Source: Cladochytrium replicatum (lineage: Eukaryota > Chytridiomycota > Chytridiomycetes > Cladochytriales > Cladochytriaceae). Taken from it: a stretch of 64,000 nt of DNA. The notes below the pieces were generated by a model, which was not told where the DNA came from, did no database searches, and worked only from the letters and a program-made list of their open reading frames with translations. The stretch is from positions 186,001 to 250,000 of the forward strand of contig JAHLKD010000007.1 of NCBI GenBank assembly GCA_025526935.1. Direction: 5' to 3'. The translations under genes were made by a program, and so were the position numbers. Below, piece after piece: positions 1 through 9,055 of this stretch. The stretch's first letter is position 1; each line of letters begins with the position of its first letter.

Positions 1-466
1 CTCTTCTGGTTTAGTTGGCTTATTGAATTCTTTCTCGATTGTCGATCCTACAATTTCTTGATGGCTAGCTTTTACAAACTTATTTGATTTTATTATTCAA
101 CGCGTCACGTCAGCAGAAAATGGAATTGCAGATGCAATGTCTCGTATTGCCTTACCTAATGATGATGTTCCTGATTCTACTGATGCTGAAGTAGAGTTTG
201 ATTATTTCCTCTTTAATTCTAATTCTACTCTTTGGTCCCTTCTATTGCATCTTCAGATTTTGTTGTTGGAGATTATGACAGAGAATGGTGGGGTTTAGGT
301 CATTTTTTGGCAACCAGTGAATGCTGGGAAGAATTGAGTGATTCTGAATGGATAACTCGGAAACTTGCTAAACAGTTTTTACTTCGCAAAGGTCATTTAT
401 TTAAATGTCCTAAGCATTATTTTCAGATTCCTCGTAGAGTTATTGGCACAGAAAAGTTGCGACATA
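1..466 (+). pseudogene. Ty3/gypsy pol remnant: RNase H end to integrase zinc region (5' half)
   Basis: Near 112-153 the plus strand reads RVTSAENGIADAMSRI, which matches the end of the reverse transcriptase-linked RNase H of Ty3/gypsy elements (usual form H-x-x-G-x-x-N-x-x-A-D-A-L-S-R). Further on, around 394-460, LFKCPKHYFQIPRRVIG resembles the stretch just before the integrase HHCC zinc domain. The frame breaks at 467, where a 478-bp element is inserted. Removing that insert with one copy of its target duplication restores the frame into a GGHGGREATLK segment. The copy starts outside the window and has no intact catalytic core here, so it is a dead fragment. Confidence 0.7.
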
Positions 467-944
467 TGTTAAAAACTAGCATATCAGACTGTTCGCTATA
501 CGGGTTATCCTTTGGGTTGTCTTGTTTCTCTTTGATCTGAGAGTTTTTTTGTCAATCCCTCTTCGTTCTTCTCTATGGACTTGTATTTCATGTAACTATT
601 TCCATGTTTGGCATGTTCTGTGTAGAGTGAGGTGGCATTTAGTGGGGAATGTGGTGTGGCTTGGTCCTTTGAGTTGATGTGACCAATGTCTTTGACCACA
701 GGTATGCCCACAGGCACTGTTCACTTGAATATAGGAGTTGATGTGACCAATGTCTTTGACCACAGCATTCCCTGGTTGCCTGACCAGCTTGTGGGTAGTG
801 TACAGCCTGTCTGAGTATTAGGCATATACACACACCTGGGAGAACAGGTACTGAGCCAAGAGACGGAACCTGGAGCTGTTGTGCTAGCTACAGTACAGCT
901 AAAAACACCCTACTGCTGCCAGGAGAAGCCCTTGGTTTTTAACA
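467..944. mobile_element. Solo-LTR-like insertion (TG...CA, 478 bp) inside the gypsy fragment
   Basis: The segment begins TGTTAAAAAC and ends GTTTTTAACA, a perfect 10-bp inverted repeat with the TG...CA ends of long terminal repeats. It is flanked by ACATA on the left (462-466) and ACATG on the right (945-949), an imperfect 5-bp target duplication. Excising it rejoins the integrase zinc-domain reading frame exactly (KLRH then ADLLSLQEG). Inside is a direct duplication of about 30 bp (GTTGATGTGACCAATGTCTT...) near 673 and 738. No coding capacity is visible. A solo LTR fits best; a short MITE is the alternative. Confidence 0.65.
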
Positions 945-1259
945 ACATGCAGATTTATTATCTTTACAAGAAGGCGTTGTAGGTGGTCATGGAGGCAGAG
1001 AAGCAACATTGAAAAAAGATATACATATTGGTGGGCCAATCTTTGGAAGGATGTTGAAAAATTTGGTGAATGATGTCAAGGGCAATCGAACTGTAACGCA
1101 CATGAACAATGTTATCCCTCACTTATTGAAACAGTTAATGCTATTGTCTATTGTGATGCATCTCGTTATCAAGGGTTGACAAAAGCAGTTATTGGTGGGG
1201 TTTGTGCCTTTGTGCGTGGTTACCTTGATGCAGATCCTGTCAAGAAAATTACTCATCAA
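945..1259 (+). pseudogene. Ty3/gypsy integrase remnant (middle part)
   Basis: After the LTR-like insert, the frame reads ADLLSLQEGVVGGHGGREAT followed by a short W/P-containing stretch. This is the H-H half of the integrase zinc-binding domain (GGHxGxxxT). The reading then decays: no clear CxxC half or DDE core can be followed, though the segment near 1100-1250 stays partly open. Bases 1252-1259 (CTCATCAA) are the left copy of the 8-bp target duplication made by the hAT transposon starting at 1260. Confidence 0.55.
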
Positions 1260-1440
1260 TAAGGATCGGCGGGTTTTAGGGTCTTTCGGGTCGGGTCCGG
1301 GTCCATTGACTAAATGTACCCGACCCGAGTGCCGGGTTTTCATGGAAAATTTTCGGGTCGGATCCGGGTCGGGTATCGGGTCCAGTAGGAAAACCCTTCT
1401 CGGGTCAAAAGTCAGACCCGAGTAAAACCCGATGTGATAG
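1260..1440 (+). repeat. Left subterminal CGGGT-rich zone of the hAT
   Basis: The first 180 bases contain many GGGTC/CGGGT units and their complements (GACCC). Five GGG runs fall within about 45 bases right after the terminal repeat (about 1269-1303). The same layout appears in the miniature relative at 23925 and, inverted, at the right end (8396-8564). Such subterminal repeats are often transposase binding sites in hAT elements; that role is inferred here. Confidence 0.8.
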
Positions 1441-1469
1441 AGAATCTAAAACGAAGCTATTGTTCTTTC

Positions 1470-2050
1470 TGTCCACGCGGACACTTTCCAAGAAGACGCA
1501 ATATAAGTTTTGTATGTATCAAACAATTTTGCATCACAACGGACATCGAGGCATGTATTTTCTGTCCACCCGGACACTTTCTCAACTCATTGACGTACTT
1601 CAGTTATCTCTACCCAATACAACTAACCTCTCTATCAATGTTACTAGCAATAAGATTCTGTCCACCCGGACACTTTCTTAACTCATTGACGGTACTTGAG
1701 TGATCTCTATCAAGTACAACTAACATCTCTATCAATGTTACTAGCAATAAAATTATGTCCACCCGGACACTTTCTCAACTCATTGACGGTACTTCAGTGA
1801 TCTCTATCAAGTACAGCTAACCTCTCTATCAATGTTACTAGCAATAGGATTCTGTCCACCCGGACACTTTCTCAACTCATTGACGTACTTCAGTTATCTC
1901 TACCCAGTACAACTAACCTCTATCAATGTTACTAGCAATACGATTCTGTCCACCCGGACACTTTCCAAGAAGTCACAACGGAAGTTCTGTAACAAACAAT
2001 TTCTACCACGACAGACCTCGAGAGCTGTGCTTTCTGTGCACCTGGACATT
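1470..2050 (+). repeat. Left ~97-bp repeat array of the hAT (6-7 units, plus orientation)
   Basis: A motif CTGTCCACCCGGACACTTTC (first and some later copies have CACG in the centre) recurs near 1471, 1561, 1659, 1757, 1855 and 1949, with a degenerate copy near 2036. Units are about 90-98 bp and share a tail with TACTTCAGT and CTCTATCAATGTTACTAGCA. TGTCC and GGACA form 5-bp inverted arms around four central bases, like a dimeric protein binding site. The array ends just upstream of the transposase start codon, so it also forms the promoter region of that gene. Confidence 0.9.
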
Positions 2051-2085
2051 AGAGTCGGTAACGTTCCAGCCACACCACAGCAAAA

Positions 2086-4520
2086 ATGGACGCCGCCTTT
2101 GTTAAACCAAAGCGTAAGGCAGCGTCCGACGCAAGCCAAAGACTAGTGGACAGTCATCCGCTTGACACACGGAAGCGAAGTCTGCCAGCCCCCCAAATTT
2201 CAGAGGCGTCCAGCGAGGGGAACATCATGCAGGACAAACGCAGACGTGTATCAGGACACTGTGGCAACAACAGCGCTCGAGAGCCGAGCTCCACATCTTC
2301 TTCCAATGACTCCAGCGAGTTGGGCCCGGCTTCTCAGCATGCACCACAGCTTCCTGCCGACGTTAGTTTTGCTGACTCTTCAGTGCGACAGGAGCCTGCA
2401 GCTGGATCAGTTCAACCATCAATGCTTTCATCAGACGCAGATGTTGATAGCATGTCGGACTGTAGAGGTAGTCAAGGCGGCATAGCGAAGGATTACTATA
2501 AGGTTGATAATGGTCTGAGAACATGTTTGGTTGCGAAATGCAAGTGGAGCCAGAAGGTCGATAAGATGGGATCAACAAAAAACTTCCTCCGGCATCTGAA
2601 AAACCACCATGGAAGTATTGCCAGGTCGCTTGGACTGTTGGACATCGTCCCCAAGGGACAACATACATTGAATTTCGGCTCACAGGAGAAGGAGCAAAAC
2701 TTTGTGTTCAATCCAGACGTAGCGTGGCGGTCGATTTTGGACTGGATTGCTGCAGACAATCAGGCTTTTACTGTTGTGGAGAACGAGTTCTTTGTCAGCA
2801 TGCTGAAGACTTTTCAGCCAAACTATACACCAAAGTCGGTAAAAGCAGTGAAGCAAAAGGAGATGGATCTTTACGATAGGCAGAAGGAGCTCGTTAAAGG
2901 TCTGATTGTTGGTTCGCCTTCAAAAGTATCAATAACAGCTGACTGTTGGACATCAAAGAACCAGATTTCTTTTCTTGGAATTACTGCCCACTTCATCACG
3001 AAAGAATGGGAGCCGCAGGACTTGCTGCTGCAGATGATTCCGATGGTTGGAAAGCATGAAGGTGTCGCCATGGCTAATCAGCTTGTCAAGTGTCTGGATG
3101 AATTTGGCATGCTATCAGGTGAACGCTTATTGTGCATTACAACCGACAACGGTTCAAACAACTTTACCATGAGTGCTAAGCTGGAGACGCTCTTGGAAGA
3201 TAGGGATATTGCGTGGTCTGCAGAAACTCAACACATGCGGTGTATGGCACACATTATCAATCTTGCAGCAAAGGATTTTATCGATACATTCGCGCCTGCA
3301 GGGGCACAGTCGCAAATGACGATAACTCCGGCGTTAATGTCATAAACCTTCTTCGACGGCTAGTCAGAGGAATCCGGTCTTCCCCAAAACGAAGAAGCTC
3401 ATTTATTGATTCGTGCCAATTTGTGAAACTCGTTCCTCTATTACCAATTATCAATGTGACAACTCGCTGGAATAGCACGTTCTATATGGTCAAACGAGCC
3501 TTACAGCTACGAGAGGCAATGGACAAAATATGCTGGATTGAAGATTCTTTGAAAGATTGGTCAATAAATCCAAAGCAATGGGAGGTCCTACAGAAGATCC
3601 GGGATGGTTTGAGTGTTTTCGAGGTTATATCAAAGGCAATCGAAGGGTCTAGATATCCAACACTTCCGCTTGTTATTCCATTTTACAACGATCTTATCGA
3701 TCAACTGGAGGACCTAGAGGATGCAGAATTAGATGAAACTTTCACCAAAGCATTTCGAAATGCACTAGATAAGCTGAGAATATATTACTCAATCGCTAAG
3801 AGCCCGTGTTTAGCAGTTGCTACGGTACTCGATCCTCGTTTTAAGGATCAATATTATCGATTTTCAAAGGCTTGGGAGAAAGATGTAGGAAGGGATCAGG
3901 TCACCCTAGTGCGGAAAGTCTGGGAGGAATCGTATAAGTCACGGAAAATCAAGAACAGTGGTGCCGATGTTTTTGGAAACACGCCAGAACGTCGACACGA
4001 TTCGAGCGGAGCTTCCGGTGATAGACAGAAAAAAACGGACGCTGAACGCTTGAGAGCCATTAGATCCGTTTTCATCTGGCAAGAAGAGATTCCTGAGGAA
4101 AAAGATGAGCTGGATCGCTATCTTGGCGATCAGGTACTCCGCGGTATTGATTCTGATGGGAAGCCAATCAATATTATGGACTGGTGGAAGACCGTTGGAA
4201 GTGTGAACTTTCCAGCCCTAAGCCAGATGGCAATGGACTATTTAGGAATACCAGCAACAAGCGCTCCAGTCGAACGAAAGTTTTCAGCCGGGGTTGATTT
4301 GGTACCTGCAACTCGCAACCGCCTTGCTCCAAGAACAATAAATGCGTTGATGTGCCGTCATGACTGGTTGCATCAATTGAGTGCTGAAGAACCGTTCAAA
4401 AATGATTCCCTAGATTCAAAAAGTGATGTTAGTGAGGATTTTGTAAAGGTGCATAATTTTGGCGAGGATTTTGATGTGGTATTAGAGTTGGAAGCAACTG
4501 ATGATAACCCACTCTTTTAA
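2086..4520 (+). pseudogene. hAT-family transposase (BED zinc finger, RNase H-like core, hATC domain), frameshifted
   Basis: The start ATG (AAAAATGGAC) follows the left repeat array. The first 419 codons hold a basic, Ser-rich N-terminus and a BED-type zinc finger near residues 145-180 (CLVAKC then HLKNHH). Next come RNase H-like segments with TADCWTS and CITTDNGSNN, which carry candidate catalytic aspartates, and CMAHIINLA, typical of hAT. The frame closes at 3345, but a second frame from about 3303 to 4520 continues with LLRRLV, TTRWNSTFYM and the C-terminal dimerisation domain (SAPVERKFSAG, candidate catalytic Glu). The two parts join by a -1 or +2 shift between about 3300 and 3338. No intron with GT and AG ends fits the gap. 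It is either a recent inactivating indel or a sequence error. Confidence 0.88.
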
Positions 4521-4559
4521 ATATAAATTGTTGTTTAGACTGTTCATCTGTTGAAGTAC

Positions 4560-6156
4560 CGTCCAGGAGTTGAGAAAGCGACCGCCTGGACAGAATCCTA
4601 TTACAAGTAGTATTTGTAGAGAGGTTGGTTGTACTTGATCGAGATCAGTGAAGTATCAGTGAAGTACCGTCAATGAGTTGAGAAAGTGTCCGGGTGGACA
4701 GAATCTTATTGCTAGTAACATTATTAGAGAGGTTAGCTGTACTTGATAGAGATCACTGAAGTACCGTCAATGAGTTGAGAAAGTGTCCGGGTGGACAGAA
4801 TCCTATTGCTAGTAACATTGATAGAGAGGTTAGTTGTATTGGGTAGAGATCACTGAAGTACCGTCAATGAGTTGAGAAAGTGTCCTGGGTGGACAGAATC
4901 CTATTGCTAGTAGTATTTGTAGAGAGGTTAGCTGTACCTGATAGAGATTACTGAAGTACCGTCAATGAGTTGAGAAAGTGTCCGGGTGGACAGAATCGTA
5001 TTGCTAGTAACATTGATAGAGAGGTTAGCTGTATTGGGTAGAGATAACTGAAGTACGTCAATGAGTTGAGAAAGTGTCCGGGTGGACAGAATCTTATTGC
5101 TAGTAACATTGATAGAGATGTTAGTTTGTACTTGATAGAGATCACTCAAGTACCGTCAATGAGTTAAGAAAGTGTCCGGGTGGACAGAATCTTATTGCTA
5201 GTAACATTGATAGAGAGGTTAGCTGTACTTGATAGAGATCACTGAAGTACCGTCAATGAGTTGAGAAAGTGTCCGGGTGGACATAATTTTATTGCTAGTA
5301 ACATTGATAGAGATGTTAGTTGTACTTGATAGAGATCACTCAAGTACCGTCAATGAGTTAAGAAAGTGTCCGGGTGGACAGAATCTTATTGCTAGTAACA
5401 TTGATAGAGAGGTTAGTTGTATTGGGTAGAGATCACTGAAGTACGTCAATGAGTTGAGAAAGTGTCCGGGTGGACAGAATCGTATTGCTAGTAACATTGA
5501 TAGAGAGGTTAGTTGTATTGGGTAGAGATCACTGAAGTACCGTAAATGAGTTGAGAAAGTGTCCGGGTGGACAGAATCCTATTGCTAGTAGTATTTGTAG
5601 AGAGGTTAGCTGTACCTGATAGAGATTACTGAAGTACCGTCAATGAGTTGAGAAAGTGTCCGGGTGGACAGAATCGTATTGCTAGTAACATTGATAGAGA
5701 GGTTAGTTGTATTGGGTAGAGATCACTGAAGTACCGTCAATGAGTTGAGAAAGTGTCCGGGTGGACAGAATCGTATTGCTAGTAACATTGATAGAGAGGT
5801 TAGTTGTATTGGGTAGAGATCACTGAAGTACCGTAAATGAGTTGAGAAAGTGTCCGGGTGGACAGAATCTTATTGCTAGTAACATTGATAGAGAGGTTAG
5901 TTGTATTGGGTAGAGATCACTGAAGTACCGTCAATGAGTTGAGAAAGTGTCCGGGTGGACAGAATCGTATTGCTAGTAACATTGATAGAGAGGTTAGTTG
6001 TATTGGGTAGAGATCACTGAAGTACCGTCAATGAGTTGAGAAAGTGTCCGGGTGGACAGAATCCTATTGCTAGTAGTATTTGTAGAGAGGTTAGCTGTAC
6101 CTGATAGAGATTACTGAAGTACCGTCAATGAGTTGAGAAAGTGTCCGGGTGGACAG
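4560..6156 (-). repeat. Long ~97-bp repeat array of the hAT (about 17 units, minus orientation)
   Basis: GTGTCCGGGTGGACAGAATC repeats about every 97 bp from 4686 to 6150, with unit starts near 4688, 4785, 4882, 4980, 5076, 5174, 5271 and so on, plus one diverged unit near 4573 (CGACCGCCTGGACAG). These are the left-array units in reverse orientation, so the transposase gene lies between inverted arrays. Units differ by a few substitutions and fall into sub-types (for example CCTATTGCTAGTAGTATTTG against CGTATTGCTAGTAACATTGA). The sub-types occur in a higher-order order that suggests segmental amplification. Short open frames across the array arise from the repeat itself and are not genes. Confidence 0.92.
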
Positions 6157-6203
6157 AAATCTGGGAGACTGAGTGTCACTGTGTCTGTCTGGGTAGAATA
6201 GGA

Positions 6204-6442
6204 TTCTGTCCCCCCGGACACTTTCTCAACTCATTGACGGTACTTCAGTAATTTCTATCAGGTACAGCTAACCTCTCTATTAATGTTACTAGCAATAAGA
6301 TTCTGTCCACCCGGACACTTTCTCAACTCATTTACGGTACTTCAGTGATCTCTATCAAGTACAGCTAACCTCTCTATCAATTTTACTAGCAATAAGATTC
6401 TGTCCACCCGGACAGAATCCTCTCTATCAATGTTACTAGCCA
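6204..6442 (+). repeat. Third block of the ~97-bp repeat (3 units, plus orientation)
   Basis: Three units return to plus orientation, with cores near 6208 (CTGTCCCCCCGGACAC), 6302 and 6400, separated from the minus array by about 40 unrelated bases (6157-6200). The last unit is truncated and runs into the promoter region of the second transposon gene. The switch gives the element a second inverted junction that could fold into a hairpin. Confidence 0.85.
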
Positions 6443-6581
6443 GTTTCTTCCCTAGCTTATTATTATTTTCAGATCGGGTAGAAAACTATAGTGTCAGGGA
6501 AGTATTATAGCATACATTCCTGCAACATTCCGGCTAAGAACACCGGGCCAGTATCTTCCCACGACAAACAGTACAAACACC

Positions 6582-8264
6582 ATGCCTCGAACTACAAAGA
6601 AGCGAGCGTTAAAACAATCCAGACCATCATCTGAAAGAGAATCAAGTGCAGAACCTGTGACTGCACCTGAAACATCTCTGGCATCGGGTTCTGAAGTGGA
6701 AGCAGAAGAAGTTGGCCTTGATGTCAAATCGACAGATGTCAAATCGACAGCTCCTTCAAAGAAACCGGCGCGACGTGGTACTAAAGGGGATGCTGACTAT
6801 TTGCTCATCGACGGACTCTGTCCTGCTTCAGACATACGACTTTGGTATCGAAAATTCAAAGCGAGCGGCCACAGCTACGACTCGGAGGCCTTCATCAGCA
6901 ACTGTCAAACAAATCGTGATGAATGCGGCCCAAGATTTGTTCTTCAAGGGTTGATCGACCGACTTAACTCTGACAGCAAGCTAGTTCGTCAAGCCCTGAA
7001 CGAAATTCACGATGAATGCAGTGGACGAACGGAGTTCATAACAGCAGCAAACGCCTATCGTATGGAGTGCTTGAAAAGCTCTTCCTTTCAGAAGGAAACA
7101 ACATTTCTGGACTTTTACAGGCGGCAGGGACACAAGTACGGCATTTACAGAGGAATGCCCGTCACTGCAAAGGTTGATGAGTTCCAAGCGACCATCAAAC
7201 GAGCAGATGAGGACCGTGAAAGGACAAAACAGGTCCTCAAACAGTCAGAACGACTGTTGAACATGACAAAAGATCTTGAAGAGACTGCAATGAACGAGAG
7301 AAGGACCCGCATCGCAGCAGAAGTGCGAGAGAAGGCTCTCATTGATGAATTGGGCAGGGCGGGTGCATTGATTCAGCACGGCGAGCACGAAGAGCTAGCA
7401 AGATTCAGGGAGATCACCGCCGCAATGGAAAGGGAGAAGCAGGCAACTTCCCAGGAGATTTCACAATGGAAATCACGTGTGACCGCCCTGGAGGGAGAGC
7501 TTGCTGCTCTGAAACGACAGGCTGGTCATTCAGAAGCTGCAGCACCTGCGGCGCCAACATCAACAGGCGGCCTAATAAGCATATCGTCGGCTATCAAGGG
7601 GATTGGTAGAATTCCGAAGGTACATCGAACCAGTTCTCCAACGAGTTCCCTTGCATTGCTTAGCCTGCAGCAGCATCGTCGTACGGCTATCCTTTTGGTG
7701 AAAGAGGTCATCCAGGGTATCTGCTTCCAGATGCATAAGATCAATGAGGTTATTTATGACCTTAAATTGCCGTCTCTTCCACCAGCAATCAAGTACGTCA
7801 ATGTAAACTACGAAGTCCTCTCCCGAAATGAGTTTTTACGGCCCATATTTGTTGAATCAGACGACCGCTCAAGCCGAATATCAACTTCAAGTAGCAGTTC
7901 TCGGAGCAGCCTTACTCTTCTTAGGGTGCACATTTTGCTCGGAAACTGGATACGGCACAATAATTCGCTAAGTACGTCTGCCACTATCTATCGCATGTTC
8001 AGGGCATTAGTGGATGCATATCCTTCTGAGTGGCTAAGGTTCTGGACGGCATACATCGGGCATCTTTCGTCCATAACGCTCCCTGAGGTGGATTGGAAAC
8101 CTTGGAAGACAGGTTTAGCCAAGGATTTCATGCTTTCAAATGACGACATTGATCGGTTCATCAGGACTGGGTTGGCGAAGGACGTAACCAGTGGTGGATG
8201 GGACTCTGACGATATGAACCAGATACAGAAGCTGATTTGGGCTGTTCCACCTATCAACTTGTGA
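6582..8264 (+). CDS. Second hAT gene: 560-residue coiled-coil protein of unknown function
   Basis: A single uninterrupted frame starts at CACCATGCC. The first 70 residues are Ser/Thr/Lys-rich with KKRALKQ and KKPARRG, nuclear-localisation-like. Residues about 75-190 form a mixed region with Trp, Tyr and Cys residues (LWYRKFKASG, FLDFYRRQG). Residues about 200-320 are strongly heptad-like (RERTKQVLKQ, EEELARF-type Glu/Lys/Arg-rich runs), a predicted coiled coil. A low-complexity Thr/Ser linker and a helical C-terminal third with several Trp residues follow. I do not recognise a family. The gene lies inside the transposon borders, downstream of the repeat arrays, so it is probably carried by the element. 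It may bind DNA or partner the transposase, but it could be a captured host gene. The intact frame beside a broken transposase is notable. Confidence 0.75.
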   Translation: MPRTTKKRALKQSRPSSERESSAEPVTAPETSLASGSEVEAEEVGLDVKSTDVKSTAPSKKPARRGTKGDADYLLIDGLCPASDIRLWYRKFKASGHSYDSEAFISNCQTNRDECGPRFVLQGLIDRLNSDSKLVRQALNEIHDECSGRTEFITAANAYRMECLKSSSFQKETTFLDFYRRQGHKYGIYRGMPVTAKVDEFQATIKRADEDRERTKQVLKQSERLLNMTKDLEETAMNERRTRIAAEVREKALIDELGRAGALIQHGEHEELARFREITAAMEREKQATSQEISQWKSRVTALEGELAALKRQAGHSEAAAPAAPTSTGGLISISSAIKGIGRIPKVHRTSSPTSSLALLSLQQHRRTAILLVKEVIQGICFQMHKINEVIYDLKLPSLPPAIKYVNVNYEVLSRNEFLRPIFVESDDRSSRISTSSSSSRSSLTLLRVHILLGNWIRHNNSLSTSATIYRMFRALVDAYPSEWLRFWTAYIGHLSSITLPEVDWKPWKTGLAKDFMLSNDDIDRFIRTGLAKDVTSGGWDSDDMNQIQKLIWAVPPINL

Positions 8265-8395
8265 TTGCTCAGTGGAGGTTTGTTTCTTTTTACGATAGTG
8301 TTTCTAAAATACACACTGTCCACACAGACACAAAGTGTTCATGTAAATATCCGTGGTCTAACTCAAAATTCAATCAATCCTCTCCTGGGCAGCAA

Positions 8396-8564
8396 AAACC
8401 CGGCGGGTCAGGGTCGGGTACGGGTTTCAACCACTTCGGGTCCGGGTATTCCCTTTGTACCCGTCAGTGACCCGGCGGGTCCCCAGACAAACACGACCCG
8501 ACCCAAAGGGTTTGGTGCGGGTCGCCACTGAAACCCGGACCCGACCCGGACCCGCCGAACCTTA
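8396..8564 (-). repeat. Right subterminal CGGGT-rich zone of the hAT
   Basis: Dense CGGGT/GGGTC and GACCC units lie before the right terminal repeat, ending GGACCCGCCGAACCTTA. The bases match the right half of the miniature element at 24300-24458, including CCCCAGACA and ACACGACC. A degenerate core motif (CTGTCCACACAGACAC) lies just inside, near 8317. Confidence 0.8.
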
Positions 8565-9055
8565 CTCATCAAGCAGTTTTTAAATTCTTACAATGATGGA
8601 TACCTACGTAGGGTCCATCTGGTCATAAATTTGTTTTTGATCTCGGTCTAGAGTTCAATAATCAACCTGTTAAAATTACTTAAATTCTATGGGTATTGTA
8701 TATACATTTACCTCAGTTGCAAATCCTCTACAGCCCCTATGTCATTTTAAAACTTGGTCACAAGGGAGTAGCTTGGCTTGCTGAATTAGATGGTTCTTCT
8801 TTCGCAAATCCCGTCTCATTAACTCGTTTAGTGTTTTTCAAACAACGTGATAATTCTATTGACAATTTCACTGACACTGTTCACGATATCACCCAGATGA
8901 TTGAAGTGAACAAGAAAACTCTTGCTATTGAAGATGAAGAAAATCAGACCACATCGCACACACACTCTTTAAAACCACTTCCCGCTGTTTCAGCTGTTTC
9001 ACATTTTGATGGAGACTGTTGTGGTGTGCGCCTCAAATGCGGCATTACTGAGTGA
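8565..9055 (+). pseudogene. Ty3/gypsy integrase C-terminal remnant
   Basis: Right of the second target-duplication copy, the gypsy fragment resumes. In the frame from about 8696, PYVILKLGHKGVAWLAELDG and a following NPVSLTRLVFF match the SH3-like C-terminal region of gypsy integrases (GPY...LxxLDGxxLxxPVxxxRLxxF). An acidic tail follows, ending at 9055. Stops occur between 8590 and 8695, so the copy is dead. Joining 1-466, 945-1259 and this part gives a coherent but decayed RNase H-integrase order. Confidence 0.6.

Larger units (their letters stand above)
1260..8564 (+). mobile_element. Two-gene hAT DNA transposon, 7,305 bp, with intact TIRs and 8-bp TSD
   Basis: The left end is TAAGGATCGGCGGGT and the right end, read on the other strand, is TAAGGTTCGGCGGGT, a 15-bp terminal inverted repeat with one mismatch. 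The first five bases fit the hAT-type Y-A-R-N-G start. CTCATCAA flanks both sides (1252-1259 and 8565-8572), a perfect 8-bp target duplication as expected for hAT. Inside, in order, are a CGGGT-rich subterminal zone, a repeat array, a BED/hATC transposase gene, a long inverted repeat array, a second gene for a coiled-coil protein, one degenerate motif copy near 8318, and another CGGGT-rich zone. The insertion lies in a dead gypsy copy. The perfect target duplication suggests it is fairly young, although the transposase frame is broken. Confidence 0.93.

Noticed and set aside
1434-1703. Open frames across the repeat units (also 4948-5145, minus)
   Set aside because: They translate the same 97-bp repeat over and over and have no start context or family match.
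3270-3345. Programmed -1 frameshifting in the hAT transposase
   Set aside because: No convincing X-XXY-YYZ site with a downstream structure was seen; a simple indel is more likely without other copies.
4548-6170. CRISPR-like array of regular direct repeats
   Set aside because: Whole ~97-bp units repeat, without unique spacers, inside a eukaryotic hAT transposon; this is a satellite-like internal repeat.
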